The position numbers were made by a program, and so were the translations under genes. A stretch of DNA of 64,000 nucleotides from Alteripontixanthobacter maritimus. GTDB lineage: Bacteria > Pseudomonadota > Alphaproteobacteria > Sphingomonadales > Sphingomonadaceae. Each line of letters starts with the position of its first letter. The first letter of the stretch is position 1. Shown one piece after another: positions 55,901 to 64,000 of the stretch. The notes under the pieces are model-generated. The model ran no database searches, had not been told where the DNA came from, and saw nothing but the letters and a program-made list of their open reading frames with translations. The stretch lies in assembly GCF_003340475.1 (NCBI RefSeq), contig NZ_QBKA01000002.1, forward strand, positions 1,125,501-1,189,500. Reading direction: 5' to 3'.

Positions 55901-57600
55901 TCGGACCTCCTGGAGTGAATATTTGGACGTCTACTCCCGGGCATAAATAATGGAGTCGTAATTTTTTCCGGCCCGCCCCTCGTGCGACATTCCGCAGCAC
56001 GCACTCTCGCTGACTTAGTGCACTGAACATAGCCGCTAGATCTAGACAATCCACCAAGATATTTCATAGGATCAGTGTTCCAGTCGCGACAATCTAGTTC
56101 ATCAATTTTTTCTTGGCGCTCGCATTCATCATCAGGGTCGTCTAGATCGTCATCAATATCGTTCTTAAATTGTTGTTCGTTAGCCGGCGGTCCTGCACAA
56201 ACCTTATCCAGAGCGCCCTGCATCGCAGGGATGACCAAATCTGCGACGTTTGAAATAAACTGGAACGATCCCAAGAACCTTCGAGCAGGTGATGGCGGAC
56301 GCGGATGTGTGCGCGGTGACTTTGTATAATTATGCCCCGGATCGGCAAACAACCCCAGAGGATCGATCTTGTTGATCGGGTTTGCGTCAGCATAGATGTA
56401 AGGGTTGCTGCCTCCAGCCAGGCCGATCGGGTCGGCCTGTATATAGCGGCCGGTGGTCGGGTCGTAATCGCGATAGCGGTTGTAATAGAGATCGGCGAAC
56501 ACGCGGCTTTGGCCGGGAAAGCCGGGAAGCAGATAATCCTGTGACGGATCGACCACAGTGCCCGACGCATCGCTGGTGACCAAGGGCACGCCCAAATGGT
56601 TGCCGTGCACCCATAGCAGATGAACCGCCCCACTCAGGTCGGGAGTCGCCACTGCCAGCGGAGCATAACCGCCGATACCGTCACCCCCTCCAAACGGACT
56701 GTTATCGTTGGCGGCTGCAGGGACTGCCCAGATAAACTCCGCCCATACGTCGTTCGCCGCTGCGCCGTATTCGCCCATCACCCGGCCCGCGCTATCGTAT
56801 ACAAAATGTCGCGTTCCGCTAGGCCGAACCAGCTTCACCCGGTCATCCATACCATTATAGGTGTACGCCTGCGCCGCAGCGTTACTGCGGTTGTATGTAA
56901 TCAGACGGCCATAGCCATCGTAGTCGGTAGCGAGAGTAACTCCGCCAGGTCGGCTTTCCGCTAAAGTGTTGCCGCGACCGTCATAGCTGAACTGCCGCGT
57001 ACCTGACGCATCGTTAAAGGTTTCGAGGCGGTTGGTGCCGGCCGCGTAAGTGAATGATTTGGAAGTGTCAGCGCCCTGAATATTACGGACAGATAAGGTA
57101 AGGCGACCGTTTCCGTCATAACCATACAGCACGGATTTTGAAGCATCCACATTGTCAGTTATCGCGCCAATGTTGCCATTCGCATCGTACCGATACGACA
57201 AATGCGACAAATTGAATCCGTCCGACACGGTGTAGAGCCGGCGCGATGTCAGCCAGCCATCCGTGCCCCAGCCATTGGCCACCGCCATGCCGTTGCCAAG
57301 CATAATGGACTTGACCGGTCCAAACGGCTCGTATTCATGTCCGTTGGCAATTGTCTCCCAACTCGCCGCCGCCGCTGTCGACTTGGTTTCTATCAGATTG
57401 ACGCGCCCCTTGCCATCATAGCCATAGCGCACAATTCTGCCTGATGGGTAGGTAATCCGGATGATGCGATCTGCTAGATCATATTGATATCCAAGCTGAG
57501 CGGCTCCAGTCGCACCGATCGCCTGTTGCTTAGCCACAAGGTTTCCGCGGTGATCGTATTTAAAAGAGGTGACACCCGATCCATCGATAACTTTGGCAAG
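55897..57600 (-). pseudogene. Rhs-family protein, N-terminally truncated, with C-terminal tip
   Basis: Roughly 565 codons of intact Rhs sequence with no genuine start. YD repeats run through (YDHRGNL, YDLADRI, YGYDGKGR, YRYDANGN, YGYDGNGRL, YDGRGNTL, YDGYGRLI), followed by the Rhs core terminus DYDPTTGRYIQADPIGLAGG and DPLGLF, a linker, and a unique tip of about 95 residues (from PPANEQQFKNDIDDD to the stop; Cys-rich, with WNTDPMKYLGG and CTKSARVRAAECRT). The tip matches no toxin fold known to me. The 5' side ends near 57600, where the sequence becomes antisense serine recombinase; the frame runs on to 57669 there by chance. Without its export N-terminus it is probably non-functional. Confidence 0.8.
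56192..56505. repeat. Direct repeat B (Rhs core end and linker)
   Basis: Second copy of the 314-base module at 55232-55545, here within the longer Rhs gene. The two copies share the linker perfectly but diverge immediately beyond it into different tips, which defines the junction of a modular toxin-tip exchange. Confidence 0.85.
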
Positions 57601-58608
57601 CTTGCCGAAGAGTTGAATGGTGACGGCAAGACATATCGAGGAAAGCCCTTCACACCCAATCTCGTTCATTCGATCCTAACACGTGAAAGTTACGTCGGGC
57701 GGCATTATTACAACACCAAGGACAGTCGCACGAAAAAGCTTCGTCCCCGCGACGAATGGATTGAGGTGCCCATTCCCCAAATCATAAGCGAAGCCGATTT
57801 CGAAGCGGTGCGAAAACTACTGAAGTCACGCGATCCCAAGATGGCTCCAGCCCGTTCGCATAGTTCGCCAGTATTGCTCAGCGGCCTCGGCAAATGCGGT
57901 AACCCCGGCTGCACGGGTACGATGATGCTCCTCACAGGCAAAGGCGGACAGTATCGCTATTATGCCTGTTCGAATGTCCGGCGCAAAAAGGATCGCTCGT
58001 GCGGCGGTAACAACGTGCCCATGCAGAAGGTCGACGATGCAGTCATGAACGCGCTTAAGAAGCGCCTTCTGCGTCCGGCTCGCCTTAACACCTTGTTGGC
58101 AGGGCTTATCGAGCGTTCCGAAGGCGCGGATGCGAGGCGGCGCCAGACGCTTGGAGTGCTTCGCAGCGAGCGGACAGAAGTCGACCACGCGATCCGCCGG
58201 GTGTTCGAGATGGTCGAGTCTGGCATGATCGAACCCGGGGACAGCGATTTGAAATCCCGTCTGGGGACCCACCAGAAGCGCCGCGCCGCCTTGGACGAAG
58301 AAATTCGGGTGCTCGATCGCCAGATCGGTCGGAAGGGTAAGCGAATCGACGAAGACGCCATTGCGGACTTCTCGGCGCGCGTGCGCGAAAAACTTGATGA
58401 CCCTGGAAATCCTGCCCTGCGTAAGGACTATGTGAAAGCGTTTGTTGGTGAAGTTGTGATGACGAAGGAACGGATCATCATTCGCGGCCCCGTATCCGCC
58501 CTTACCGGTGCGGTCACATCATCAGATAAGGACGACGCACCGCCAGTGCGTAGTTCTATGGGAGATTGGTGCGCCCGGCGTGATTCGAACACGCGGCCTC
58601 CAGATTAG
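57600..58608 (+). pseudogene. Large serine recombinase lacking its catalytic N-terminus
   Basis: About 335 codons matching the C-terminal two thirds of a large serine recombinase: the Recombinase domain (LAEELNGDGKTYRGKPFTPN, SILTRESYVGRHYYN), a zinc ribbon (CGNPGCTGTM ... YYACSNVRRKKDRSCGG, about 57890-58010), and a coiled-coil tail (58120-58400). The resolvase catalytic domain with its active-site serine is missing; upstream of about 57600 the DNA is antisense Rhs, so the apparent ATG at 57484 is not its own. The last 14 codons read through the 3' half of tRNA-Arg. It probably integrated the original element here, and cannot now recombine. Confidence 0.8.
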
Positions 58609-58643
58609 GAATCTGATGCTCTATCCGGCTGAGCTACGGGCGC
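58567..58643 (-). tRNA. tRNA-Arg (anticodon CCU)
   Basis: A - strand tRNA of 77 nt: acceptor GCGCCCG (58643-58637) pairs with CGGGCGC (58577-58571), discriminator A at 58570, encoded CCA at 58569-58567. Anticodon arm CAGATTCCTAATCTG places CCT in the anticodon; the T loop is TTCGAATC. Its 3' end is the apparent boundary of the mosaic island and overlaps the recombinase frame on the other strand, as in tRNA-targeted integration. Confidence 0.95.
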
Positions 58644-58727
58644 CCCGCCCGCTTCCATAACCGCCGCCTGTGTGGCCTGCAACGCGAACCTTATTGCATT
58701 GCTCGACCCGTAGCGCTGGCCAAATTC

Positions 58728-59198
58728 TCAGTTGATCTCGTCCGGTTTGACGACCGGAAAGGGCAGCGGTGCGATGGCGATGCCCTCTTTGGCGAGTTCC
58801 TTCGCATCGTGGACCGACGCTTCGCCGTGGATGATTGCCGCATCCTTCTCGCCATAATGCATGGCGCGGCTGTCTTCCGCGAAGCTGTCCCCCACATAGG
58901 TGCTGTTTTTCAACGCTTCAGCCTGCATTGCGGAAAGCGCTTCGACAGCATTGGCCGCCTTGGCAGCAAGCGGCGTCTTGTTAGGCAAGTCGTCGGATTT
59001 TTCGCCAGCTTGTTGGAGCGCGCCACGATTGGATTTTGTGGGTATCGCCGGCGCCATGGGGGCTTTCATAATTTCGGGGGTGCCGCATGTCGGGCAGCCA
59101 ATGTCCCGCCTGTCGCGCTGCGTGGTAAATTCGTCGCCGGACCCGAACCACCCTTCGAACCGGTGACCCTCGCTGCAAACCAGGTCGAAGACGATCAT
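58728..59198 (-). CDS. DUF1178 family protein
   Basis: 156 residues. N-terminal zinc-ribbon-like part: DLVCSEGHRFEGWFGSGDEF with CPTCG (Cys at about 8, 36 and 39), typical of DUF1178. Middle part is Ala/Lys-rich; the C-terminus has the conserved EDSRAMHYGEKDAAIIHGEA and ELAKEGIAIAPLPFP motifs. Function unknown. The ATG overlaps the stop of the upstream nitrilase-family gene (ATGA). This is the first intact gene past the island, so the backbone resumes here. Confidence 0.88.
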   Translation of the reverse strand: MIVFDLVCSEGHRFEGWFGSGDEFTTQRDRRDIGCPTCGTPEIMKAPMAPAIPTKSNRGALQQAGEKSDDLPNKTPLAAKAANAVEALSAMQAEALKNSTYVGDSFAEDSRAMHYGEKDAAIIHGEASVHDAKELAKEGIAIAPLPFPVVKPDEIN

Positions 59199-60040
59199 GT
59201 GCCGAAAGTCGCCGCTATATCACGCCGGTTGGCCAGACTGGGCACCTGCCGGCGAGCGGACGCGATCCGCTCCTGCTCTATCTCAACAAAGCCTAGGGCG
59301 GGCCGGTCACCGCCCATATCCAGCAGCACCTTGCCCCACGGATCGATGACGAGGCTATGACCATAGGTTGTTCGGCCGTCATCATGTTTGCCCACCTGTG
59401 CCGCCGCCACGACATAGGAGCTTTGTTCGATAGCGCGCGCACGTTGCAGGACATGCCAATGATCGCGGCCTGTCGGCGCAGTAAACGCCGCGGGTATTGC
59501 GATGATGTCACAGCTTTCCATTCCAAGGCGCTGATATAGAGCGGGAAAGCGAATGTCGTAGCAGATGGATAACCCAAGCCTCCCGGCCGGAGTATCTACC
59601 GTGGTTATGCGTTCACCCGGCGCATAAGCGCTCGATTCGCTCCAGCTTTCGCCATCGTCCAACGACACATCAAACATATGCATCTTGTCATATCGGGCGA
59701 CGATCTCGCCGGCCGGATCGATTACGAAGGATCGGTTAGCCCAGCGAGCACGCTCCGCCTGTTGCTGGCCGTGTGCAAGGACAGCAAGCGACCCGATCGC
59801 CACCCAGATGCCATGATCGACGGCCGCAGCGCGCATGGCCGCAAGGACCCGATCGTCCGCTTCGACCACGATATGAGCAGAAGCGCGCGATCTGTCCCGG
59901 TCCAGCAGGCCGCTCATTTCAGGCGTGAACAGCATGGTCGCGCCGCCCCGCGCCGCATCCGCGACTGCCGCGACCATGACGGCTGCGTTTTCCGCCGGGT
60001 CGATGCCCGACTGCATTTGCAGAATGGCTATTCTGGTCAT
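59195..60040 (-). CDS. Carbon-nitrogen hydrolase (nitrilase superfamily, Nit1/NitFhit-like)
   Basis: 281 residues with the complete Glu-Lys-Cys triad: Glu in LFTPEMSG (about 41), Lys in YDKMHMFDV (about 114), Cys in SICYDIRFP (about 156). The closing GHSLVIDPWGKVL is typical of the Nit1/YbeM branch; some members are deaminated-glutathione amidases. It forms an operon with grx (14-base gap) and the DUF1178 gene, which would fit repair of glutathione side-products. That substrate is inferred. Confidence 0.88.
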   Translation of the reverse strand: MTRIAILQMQSGIDPAENAAVMVAAVADAARGGATMLFTPEMSGLLDRDRSRASAHIVVEADDRVLAAMRAAAVDHGIWVAIGSLAVLAHGQQQAERARWANRSFVIDPAGEIVARYDKMHMFDVSLDDGESWSESSAYAPGERITTVDTPAGRLGLSICYDIRFPALYQRLGMESCDIIAIPAAFTAPTGRDHWHVLQRARAIEQSSYVVAAAQVGKHDDGRTTYGHSLVIDPWGKVLLDMGGDRPALGFVEIEQERIASARRQVPSLANRRDIAATFGT

Positions 60041-60054
60041 TGCCGGGTCAGTCC

Positions 60055-60318
60055 TTACGCCGTAAGCATCGCGTCCAGCTTTCCGTCCCGCTCCAGAGAA
60101 GCCAACTCGTCTGATCCGCCTACATGGGTTTCTCCGATAAAGATTTGCGGAACGGTCCGCGCATTCGGCGCACGATCGAGCATGGCGGCCTTGTTCGGCC
60201 CGCCCATGGTTATATCCAGTTCGCTATACTCCGCGCCCTTGCTGTCGAGCAGGCGCTTTGCACGGGAACAATAGCCGCATCCCATCTTGGTATAAATATC
60301 GATTTTTGGTTTAGGCAT
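60055..60318 (-). CDS. grxC: Glutaredoxin 3
   Basis: 87 residues, thioredoxin fold. Dithiol active site CGYC at residues 14-17 (KMGCGYCSRAK), cis-Pro in RTVPQIFIG and GGSDEL glutathione-binding motif. Glutathione-dependent disulfide reductase of the cytosol. ATG 60318 follows an AGGAAATT site; the longer frame upstream to 60426 is not family-like. Divergent from the small heat-shock gene. Confidence 0.94.
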   Translation of the reverse strand: MPKPKIDIYTKMGCGYCSRAKRLLDSKGAEYSELDITMGGPNKAAMLDRAPNARTVPQIFIGETHVGGSDELASLERDGKLDAMLTA

Positions 60319-60504
60319 TTGAATTTCCTGAACAAAGTGTTGGACATCGGGTGAAATCGCGGCCGGGAGGTTGACGGGGCACGCGGCATTCCTATCTCGA
60401 AACTGTTCATGCGCCGTACCGGGCATGGACGCAAGCCGCGGGCGACGCCGATCAGACGGGCCGCTCGTGAAATGATAGATCGCTCAAATAGGAGGATTTG
60501 TATT

Positions 60505-60996
60505 ATGTCACGTCTGGATTTCACTCCCTACCGCCGCACCACCGTGGGCTTCGACAAGGTGTTCGACCTTCTGGAAAGCCAGGTTCGCGGCAATGGCGGG
60601 GACAATTACCCCCCATTCAACATCGAACGGCGTGGTGACGACCAATATCGCATCACGCTTGCTATCGCCGGTTTCAAGCCCGACGATCTCGACATAACCG
60701 CGCAGCAGAACCTGCTTACTATCCAAGGCAGAAAGCGCGACGAAGACCAAAATACCGGTGAAATGCTGCATGTCGGCATTGCCAATCGCGGTTTCGAACG
60801 GCGGTTCGAACTTGCCGACTTCGTCCGGGTAGAAAACGCCGCAATCGAGGACGGATTGTTGCTGGTGGATCTCGTTCGCGAAGTTCCCGAGGCGATGAAG
60901 CCGAAGAAAATTACGGTGAATGGACAATCGCAGCTGAAGGTCGTCGAAGATCTCGGGTCGGATGATACGGACCACGATGAAACCAACGCCGCCTGA
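60505..60996 (+). CDS. Small heat-shock protein (Hsp20/IbpA type)
   Basis: 163 residues. Alpha-crystallin domain about 38-130 (PPFNIERRGDDQYRITLAIA to LADFVRVENAAIEDGLLLVDL), N-terminus DFTPYRRTTVGFDKVFDLLE typical of class A bacterial sHsps, acidic tail after residue 145. ATP-independent holdase protecting unfolding proteins. AGGAGG lies 9 bases before ATG 60505. The sequence TCGCT a few bases before that site resembles a ROSE-type RNA thermometer, known for alphaproteobacterial sHsp genes; this is a weak lead only. Confidence 0.92.
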   Translation: MSRLDFTPYRRTTVGFDKVFDLLESQVRGNGGDNYPPFNIERRGDDQYRITLAIAGFKPDDLDITAQQNLLTIQGRKRDEDQNTGEMLHVGIANRGFERRFELADFVRVENAAIEDGLLLVDLVREVPEAMKPKKITVNGQSQLKVVEDLGSDDTDHDETNAA

Positions 60997-61017
60997 AGCG
61001 CAGTTTGCGAAATAGTT

Positions 61018-61060
61018 GGGGCGAGCCCAAAGGCTCGCCCCGCGACGCCAGAAGCGTCGC
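61018..61060 (+). terminator. Two tandem hairpins after the small heat-shock gene
   Basis: Hairpin 1: GGGGCGAGCC (61018-61027), loop CAAA, GGCTCGCCCC (61032-61041), a perfect 10-bp stem. Hairpin 2: GCGACGC (61042-61048), loop CAGAA, GCGTCGC (61054-61060), 7 bp. They abut without spacing and no T-run follows, so a factor-dependent terminator or a 3' stabiliser of the sHsp mRNA is more likely than a simple intrinsic terminator. Confidence 0.6.
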
Positions 61061-61267
61061 CTGAGCCATTCGCGCGCATCCGGGTCGCAGAAGATGCGCA
61101 GCGATTGGCTTAGCCAATAATGTAAACAGGTAGCCCGCCGGTTTGCACAAAACACATCACGGATATGGCGCCGGTCGGCGAACGTGTCGGATCCCTGTTG
61201 TCCATAACATCGACGGAATGCTCACAATTTGCAAGACTAATAAGTATTAGTCCAAGAATGCAGTGTG
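61061..61267. other. Intergenic region before pyrG, with a further hairpin
   Basis: No convincing gene. ATTGGCT-T-AGCCAAT (61104-61118) is a perfect inverted repeat. The region separates the sHsp gene from the 3' end of pyrG (convergent). Confidence 0.45.
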
Positions 61268-62902
61268 TCAGACAAGCCGGGATTGGCGCAATGCCGCCTC
61301 GATAAATCCCGCAAACAGGGGGTGCGGATCGAATGGGCGGCTCTTCAACTCGGGATGGAATTGCACCCCGACGAACCACGGATGATCCGGACGTTCGACA
61401 ATTTCAGGAAGCAGTCCATCGGGTGACATTCCGGAAAATACCAGCCCATCGCGTTCCAGTGCTTCGATATAGGCGGAATTAACTTCGTAGCGGTGGCGGT
61501 GACGTTCTGAAATCGCCGTTGCACCGTCATATATGCCTGACACCTTGCTGTCGGCGGACAGCTTTGCCTCATAGGCGCCAAGTCGCATCGTGCCGCCCAT
61601 GTCACCATCGGCCTCGCGTGTTTCGAGACCCTCCTGGGTCATCCATTCCGTGATGACACCGACAACAGGCTCCCGCGTGGTGCCGAATTCGGTTGAAGAC
61701 GCCGCATCGTGCCCAGCCGAACGCGCACCTTCGACGCAGGCCATCTGCATTCCAAGACAGATCCCGAAAAACGGTACGCCGCGTTCGCGTGCGAACCGAA
61801 CGCTCGATATCTTGCCTTCGGAACCACGCTCGCCAAAGCCGCCGGGCACAAGAATTCCGTGAAGGGGCTCCAGTTCGGCAGCAATATCCGCATCGTCTTG
61901 TTCGAACAATTCGGCATCGAGCCAGCGGATATTGACCTTGGCTCGATTGGCCATGCCGCCATGGACCAGCGCCTCGTTCAAGGACTTATATGCGTCCTGC
62001 AAACCAACATATTTGCCGACCACGCCAATAGTCACTTCGCCTTCCGGATTGAAAAAGCGGTCGGTTACATCCGCCCAGCGTGCAAGGTCCGGGTCCTTCG
62101 CGTCCGTGATGCCGAAACCGCGCAGGACTTCGGTATCCAGCCCCTCATGGTGGTACTGCAGCGGCACGGAATAGATTGACGGCGCGTCGAGAGCGGGGAT
62201 GACTGCTTCTGCGCGGACGTTACAAAACGCCGCGATTTTGCGGCGTTCACCTTCCGGCAGAGGATGTTCGCAGCGGCAAAGAAGGACGTCGGGTTTAATG
62301 CCCAATGACGCCAGCTCACGGACGGAATGCTGCGTCGGCTTGGTCTTCAATTCACCTGCTGCCGCGATAAACGGCACTAGCGTCACGTGGACGCTAAGTG
62401 TCTGCATCGGCTCCAGCTCGTTCCGCAATTGTCGAATGGCTTCCATGAATGGCAGCGATTCGATGTCGCCTACGGTGCCGCCGATTTCGCACAACACGAA
62501 GTCCAAATCGTCGGTATCGTCGAGCGCGAATGCCTTGATCGCGTCGGTCACGTGCGGGATTACCTGCACGGTTGCGCCCAGATAGTCGCCGCGCCGTTCG
62601 CGCGCGATGATATCGCGATAGACGCGCCCGGATGTGATGTTGTCGCTCTGCCGCGCGGAGACGCCGGTGAAACGTTCGTAATGGCCAAGGTCGAGGTCGG
62701 TTTCCGCCCCGTCATCGGTCACGTAGACTTCACCATGCTGATAAGGGCTCATCGTGCCCGGATCGACATTCAGATAAGGGTCGAATTTCCGAATGCGGAC
62801 CTTGTAGCCGCGCGCCTGCAACAAGGCAGCAAGGCTTGCTGCCATAAGACCTTTGCCGAGCGAGGAAACCACGCCGCCGGTAATAAAAATGAACCGCGCC
62901 AT
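61268..62902 (-). CDS. pyrG: CTP synthase
   Basis: 544 residues. Makes CTP from UTP, ATP and glutamine. N-terminal synthetase domain begins [20 protein letters not shown] with the P-loop-like nucleotide motif; [18 protein letters not shown] is conserved. C-terminal class I glutamine amidotransferase has the catalytic Cys in [11 protein letters not shown] (about residue 378), and His/Glu in [11 protein letters not shown] (about 516-520). Length and motifs are standard. secG lies upstream on the same strand. Confidence 0.97.
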   Translation of the reverse strand: MARFIFITGGVVSSLGKGLMAASLAALLQARGYKVRIRKFDPYLNVDPGTMSPYQHGEVYVTDDGAETDLDLGHYERFTGVSARQSDNITSGRVYRDIIARERRGDYLGATVQVIPHVTDAIKAFALDDTDDLDFVLCEIGGTVGDIESLPFMEAIRQLRNELEPMQTLSVHVTLVPFIAAAGELKTKPTQHSVRELASLGIKPDVLLCRCEHPLPEGERRKIAAFCNVRAEAVIPALDAPSIYSVPLQYHHEGLDTEVLRGFGITDAKDPDLARWADVTDRFFNPEGEVTIGVVGKYVGLQDAYKSLNEALVHGGMANRAKVNIRWLDAELFEQDDADIAAELEPLHGILVPGGFGERGSEGKISSVRFARERGVPFFGICLGMQMACVEGARSAGHDAASSTEFGTTREPVVGVITEWMTQEGLETREADGDMGGTMRLGAYEAKLSADSKVSGIYDGATAISERHRHRYEVNSAYIEALERDGLVFSGMSPDGLLPEIVERPDHPWFVGVQFHPELKSRPFDPHPLFAGFIEAALRQSRLV

Positions 62903-63024
62903 GGGAGCCGAGCCTTAGGGATAGCGCGTGAGTCGGCGCAAGCGCTTATCGTATGAAGCGCGCGCTAATCCACAGTTGCAGCAGGAAACGCGCCAAACGT
63001 CGGCCACGCGGTCGGGGTGTATTG

Positions 63025-63366
63025 TTACTCGGTAGCGCCAGCCAGCGGATCGTCATCGGCCGGAACTGCAGGCGCAGCAGTCGGAGCCGTCTCAGAAGGC
63101 GCCACAGTGCGATCGAGCGTAGAAGTCACGGCCTGGTCCTGCGCCTGATCCACGGCAACCGCCGCAATGACAATCGACAGGACAACGAAAACCACGCCCA
63201 GCCATTTCGTCGAGGTGGACAGCACATCTGCCGCGCCGCGCGCACTCATCAGGCCGGACGGACTGCCGCCGATACCCAGACCGCCACCTTCCGAACGCTG
63301 CATCAGGATCACGCCCACAAGCGCAGCAGCGATAATCGCCTGGAGAACGGTAAGGAACAGGAACAT
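63025..63366 (-). CDS. secG: Preprotein translocase subunit SecG
   Basis: 113 residues with two membrane helices (about 5-22 and 52-72) and the family segment VLMQRSEGGGLGIGGSPSGL-like (residues about 22-40, MQRSEGGGLG), characteristic of SecG. The C-terminal tail is Ala/Pro/Thr-rich and cytoplasmic. Stabilises SecYE during protein export. Position between tpiA and pyrG is the conserved tpiA-secG-pyrG order. Confidence 0.93.
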   Translation of the reverse strand: MFLFLTVLQAIIAAALVGVILMQRSEGGGLGIGGSPSGLMSARGAADVLSTSTKWLGVVFVVLSIVIAAVAVDQAQDQAVTSTLDRTVAPSETAPTAAPAVPADDDPLAGATE

Positions 63367-63445
63367 CTGCTGGGTCTCTACTCGAATTAAAAACTATGCG
63401 CGCTATCTAGGCGTCGCGATGCCGGACGGCAAGTTTTTGGCGAAA

Positions 63446-64000
63446 TCAGGCCTTGTCCGCGACTTCAGCAGCGGCAACCACGATGCCAAGAAAGCTTTCC
63501 GCGGCCAAGCTGGCACCGCCAACCAGCGCCCCGCCCACTTCGTCGGCTGCCAGCAACTCGTTTGCGTTATCCGGATTGACCGAGCCGCCATACAAAATGC
63601 GTATGGCAGCTCCTTCATCCTCGCCGAACCGTTCCACCAGAAGCGCACGGATGGCGCGGTGCATAGCGCCGATATCGGACACCGTAGGTGTGCGGCCGGT
63701 GCCGATCGCCCAGATCGGTTCGTAAGCGACGGAAAGATTTGCACCCGCATCTTCGATGCTATCCGGCAATGAACCGCGCAGCTGTGTGGTTACGAAATCT
63801 TCTGCGGCACCCGCATCGCGAACCTGCTCGCTTTCGCCGCAGCAGATGATCAGACGCAAACCGGCGGCAAGCGCTGCTTCCGCCTTCTTCCGCACGAGAG
63901 CGTCGGTTTCGCCGTGACCTTCGCGGCGTTCACTATGGCCAAGAATGACGAATTTTGCCCCGGCATCGGCCACCATTGCAGCCGAAATGTCACCGGTCCG
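63446..64000 (-). CDS. tpiA: Triosephosphate isomerase (partial, runs off right edge)
   Basis: C-terminal 184 residues, open to the window edge (reading [17 protein letters not shown] from 64000). Catalytic His in VILGHSERR and Glu in [12 protein letters not shown], and phosphate-binding [12 protein letters not shown] loop are all present. Interconverts dihydroxyacetone phosphate and glyceraldehyde 3-phosphate. The N-terminus lies beyond the window. The frame has an internal ATG (63976) that is not the start. Confidence 0.96.
   Translation of the reverse strand, partial: RTGDISAAMVADAGAKFVILGHSERREGHGETDALVRKKAEAALAAGLRLIICCGESEQVRDAGAAEDFVTTQLRGSLPDSIEDAGANLSVAYEPIWAIGTGRTPTVSDIGAMHRAIRALLVERFGEDEGAAIRILYGGSVNPDNANELLAADEVGGALVGGASLAAESFLGIVVAAAEVADKA

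Noticed and set aside
51930-58575. ATTGGTGC shared by 51933-51940 and 58565-58572 as an attachment duplication
   Set aside because: Only eight bases match and the flanks differ, so it is within chance expectation for this distance.
58567-58608. C-terminal tail of the recombinase frame (CARRDSNTRPPD) as genuine protein
   Set aside because: It is translation of the antisense of tRNA-Arg; this phrase is a known artefact of reading through tRNA genes. The natural end of the recombinase is probably earlier.
1-64000. CRISPR arrays, rRNA genes, prophage structural modules, replication origin
   Set aside because: No regularly spaced short repeats, rRNA signatures, capsid/portal genes or origin-type clusters were found by eye.

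Overview
The window is chromosomal DNA of an alphaproteobacterium, most likely a sphingomonad (Sphingomonadales, perhaps Erythrobacteraceae). This rests on recalled family features and gene order, not on a database search: a tandem-domain Hfq next to hflX, the order dusB-ntrB-ntrC-ntrY-ntrX-hfq-hflX, a fused ispDF, an imuA-imuB-dnaE2 cassette behind an alphaproteobacterial-type LexA box (GAAC-N7-GAAC), and a pyruvate dehydrogenase E1-beta carrying its own lipoyl domain.

Layout. 1-9.4 kb: the partial end of a DUF819 membrane protein, tRNA-Ser(UGA), then a tight + strand run of cell-wall genes (lytic transglycosylase, a degenerate RlpA-like lipoprotein, a PBP5-type carboxypeptidase) flowing into tmk, holB, metG, tatD and a PhnP-like MBL hydrolase, most with overlapping start/stop codons. 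9.4-15.3 kb: the SOS mutagenesis cassette. 15.3-25.5 kb: mazG, then on the - strand dusB, the nitrogen two-component pairs NtrBC and NtrYX, hfq and hflX. 25.6-32.1 kb: ispDF, a secreted protein, a CinA-type amidase, a COQ10/RatA-like protein, lipA, an apparent inorganic-carbon operon (SbtA-like permease, PII-like protein, beta-carbonic anhydrase) and a NYN-domain protein. 32.2-43.4 kb: a periplasmic TPR protein, gyrA, trmFO and Tad-pilus pseudopilin/TadG genes. 43.5-51.8 kb: pdhA/pdhB, an FtsB-like gene, hppD with a VOC protein, mscS, a DUF1499 protein and an acyl-CoA synthetase.

51.9-58.6 kb is an eroded, mosaic island abutting tRNA-Arg(CCU). It has a headless large serine recombinase fused head-to-head with a truncated Rhs gene, two copies of the Rhs core-end module with different C-terminal tips, small AT-rich genes placed like immunity genes, a tail-fibre-like secreted protein, an IS5-family remnant and a frameshifted second Rhs remnant. 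It is the most unusual part of the window.

58.6-64 kb returns to housekeeping genes: a DUF1178 protein, a nitrilase-family hydrolase, glutaredoxin, a small heat-shock protein, pyrG, secG and the partial tpiA.

No CRISPR array, rRNA operon or replication origin was seen. Most starts were chosen from family N-termini, Shine-Dalgarno sequences and overlaps with the upstream gene; non-ATG starts are flagged.
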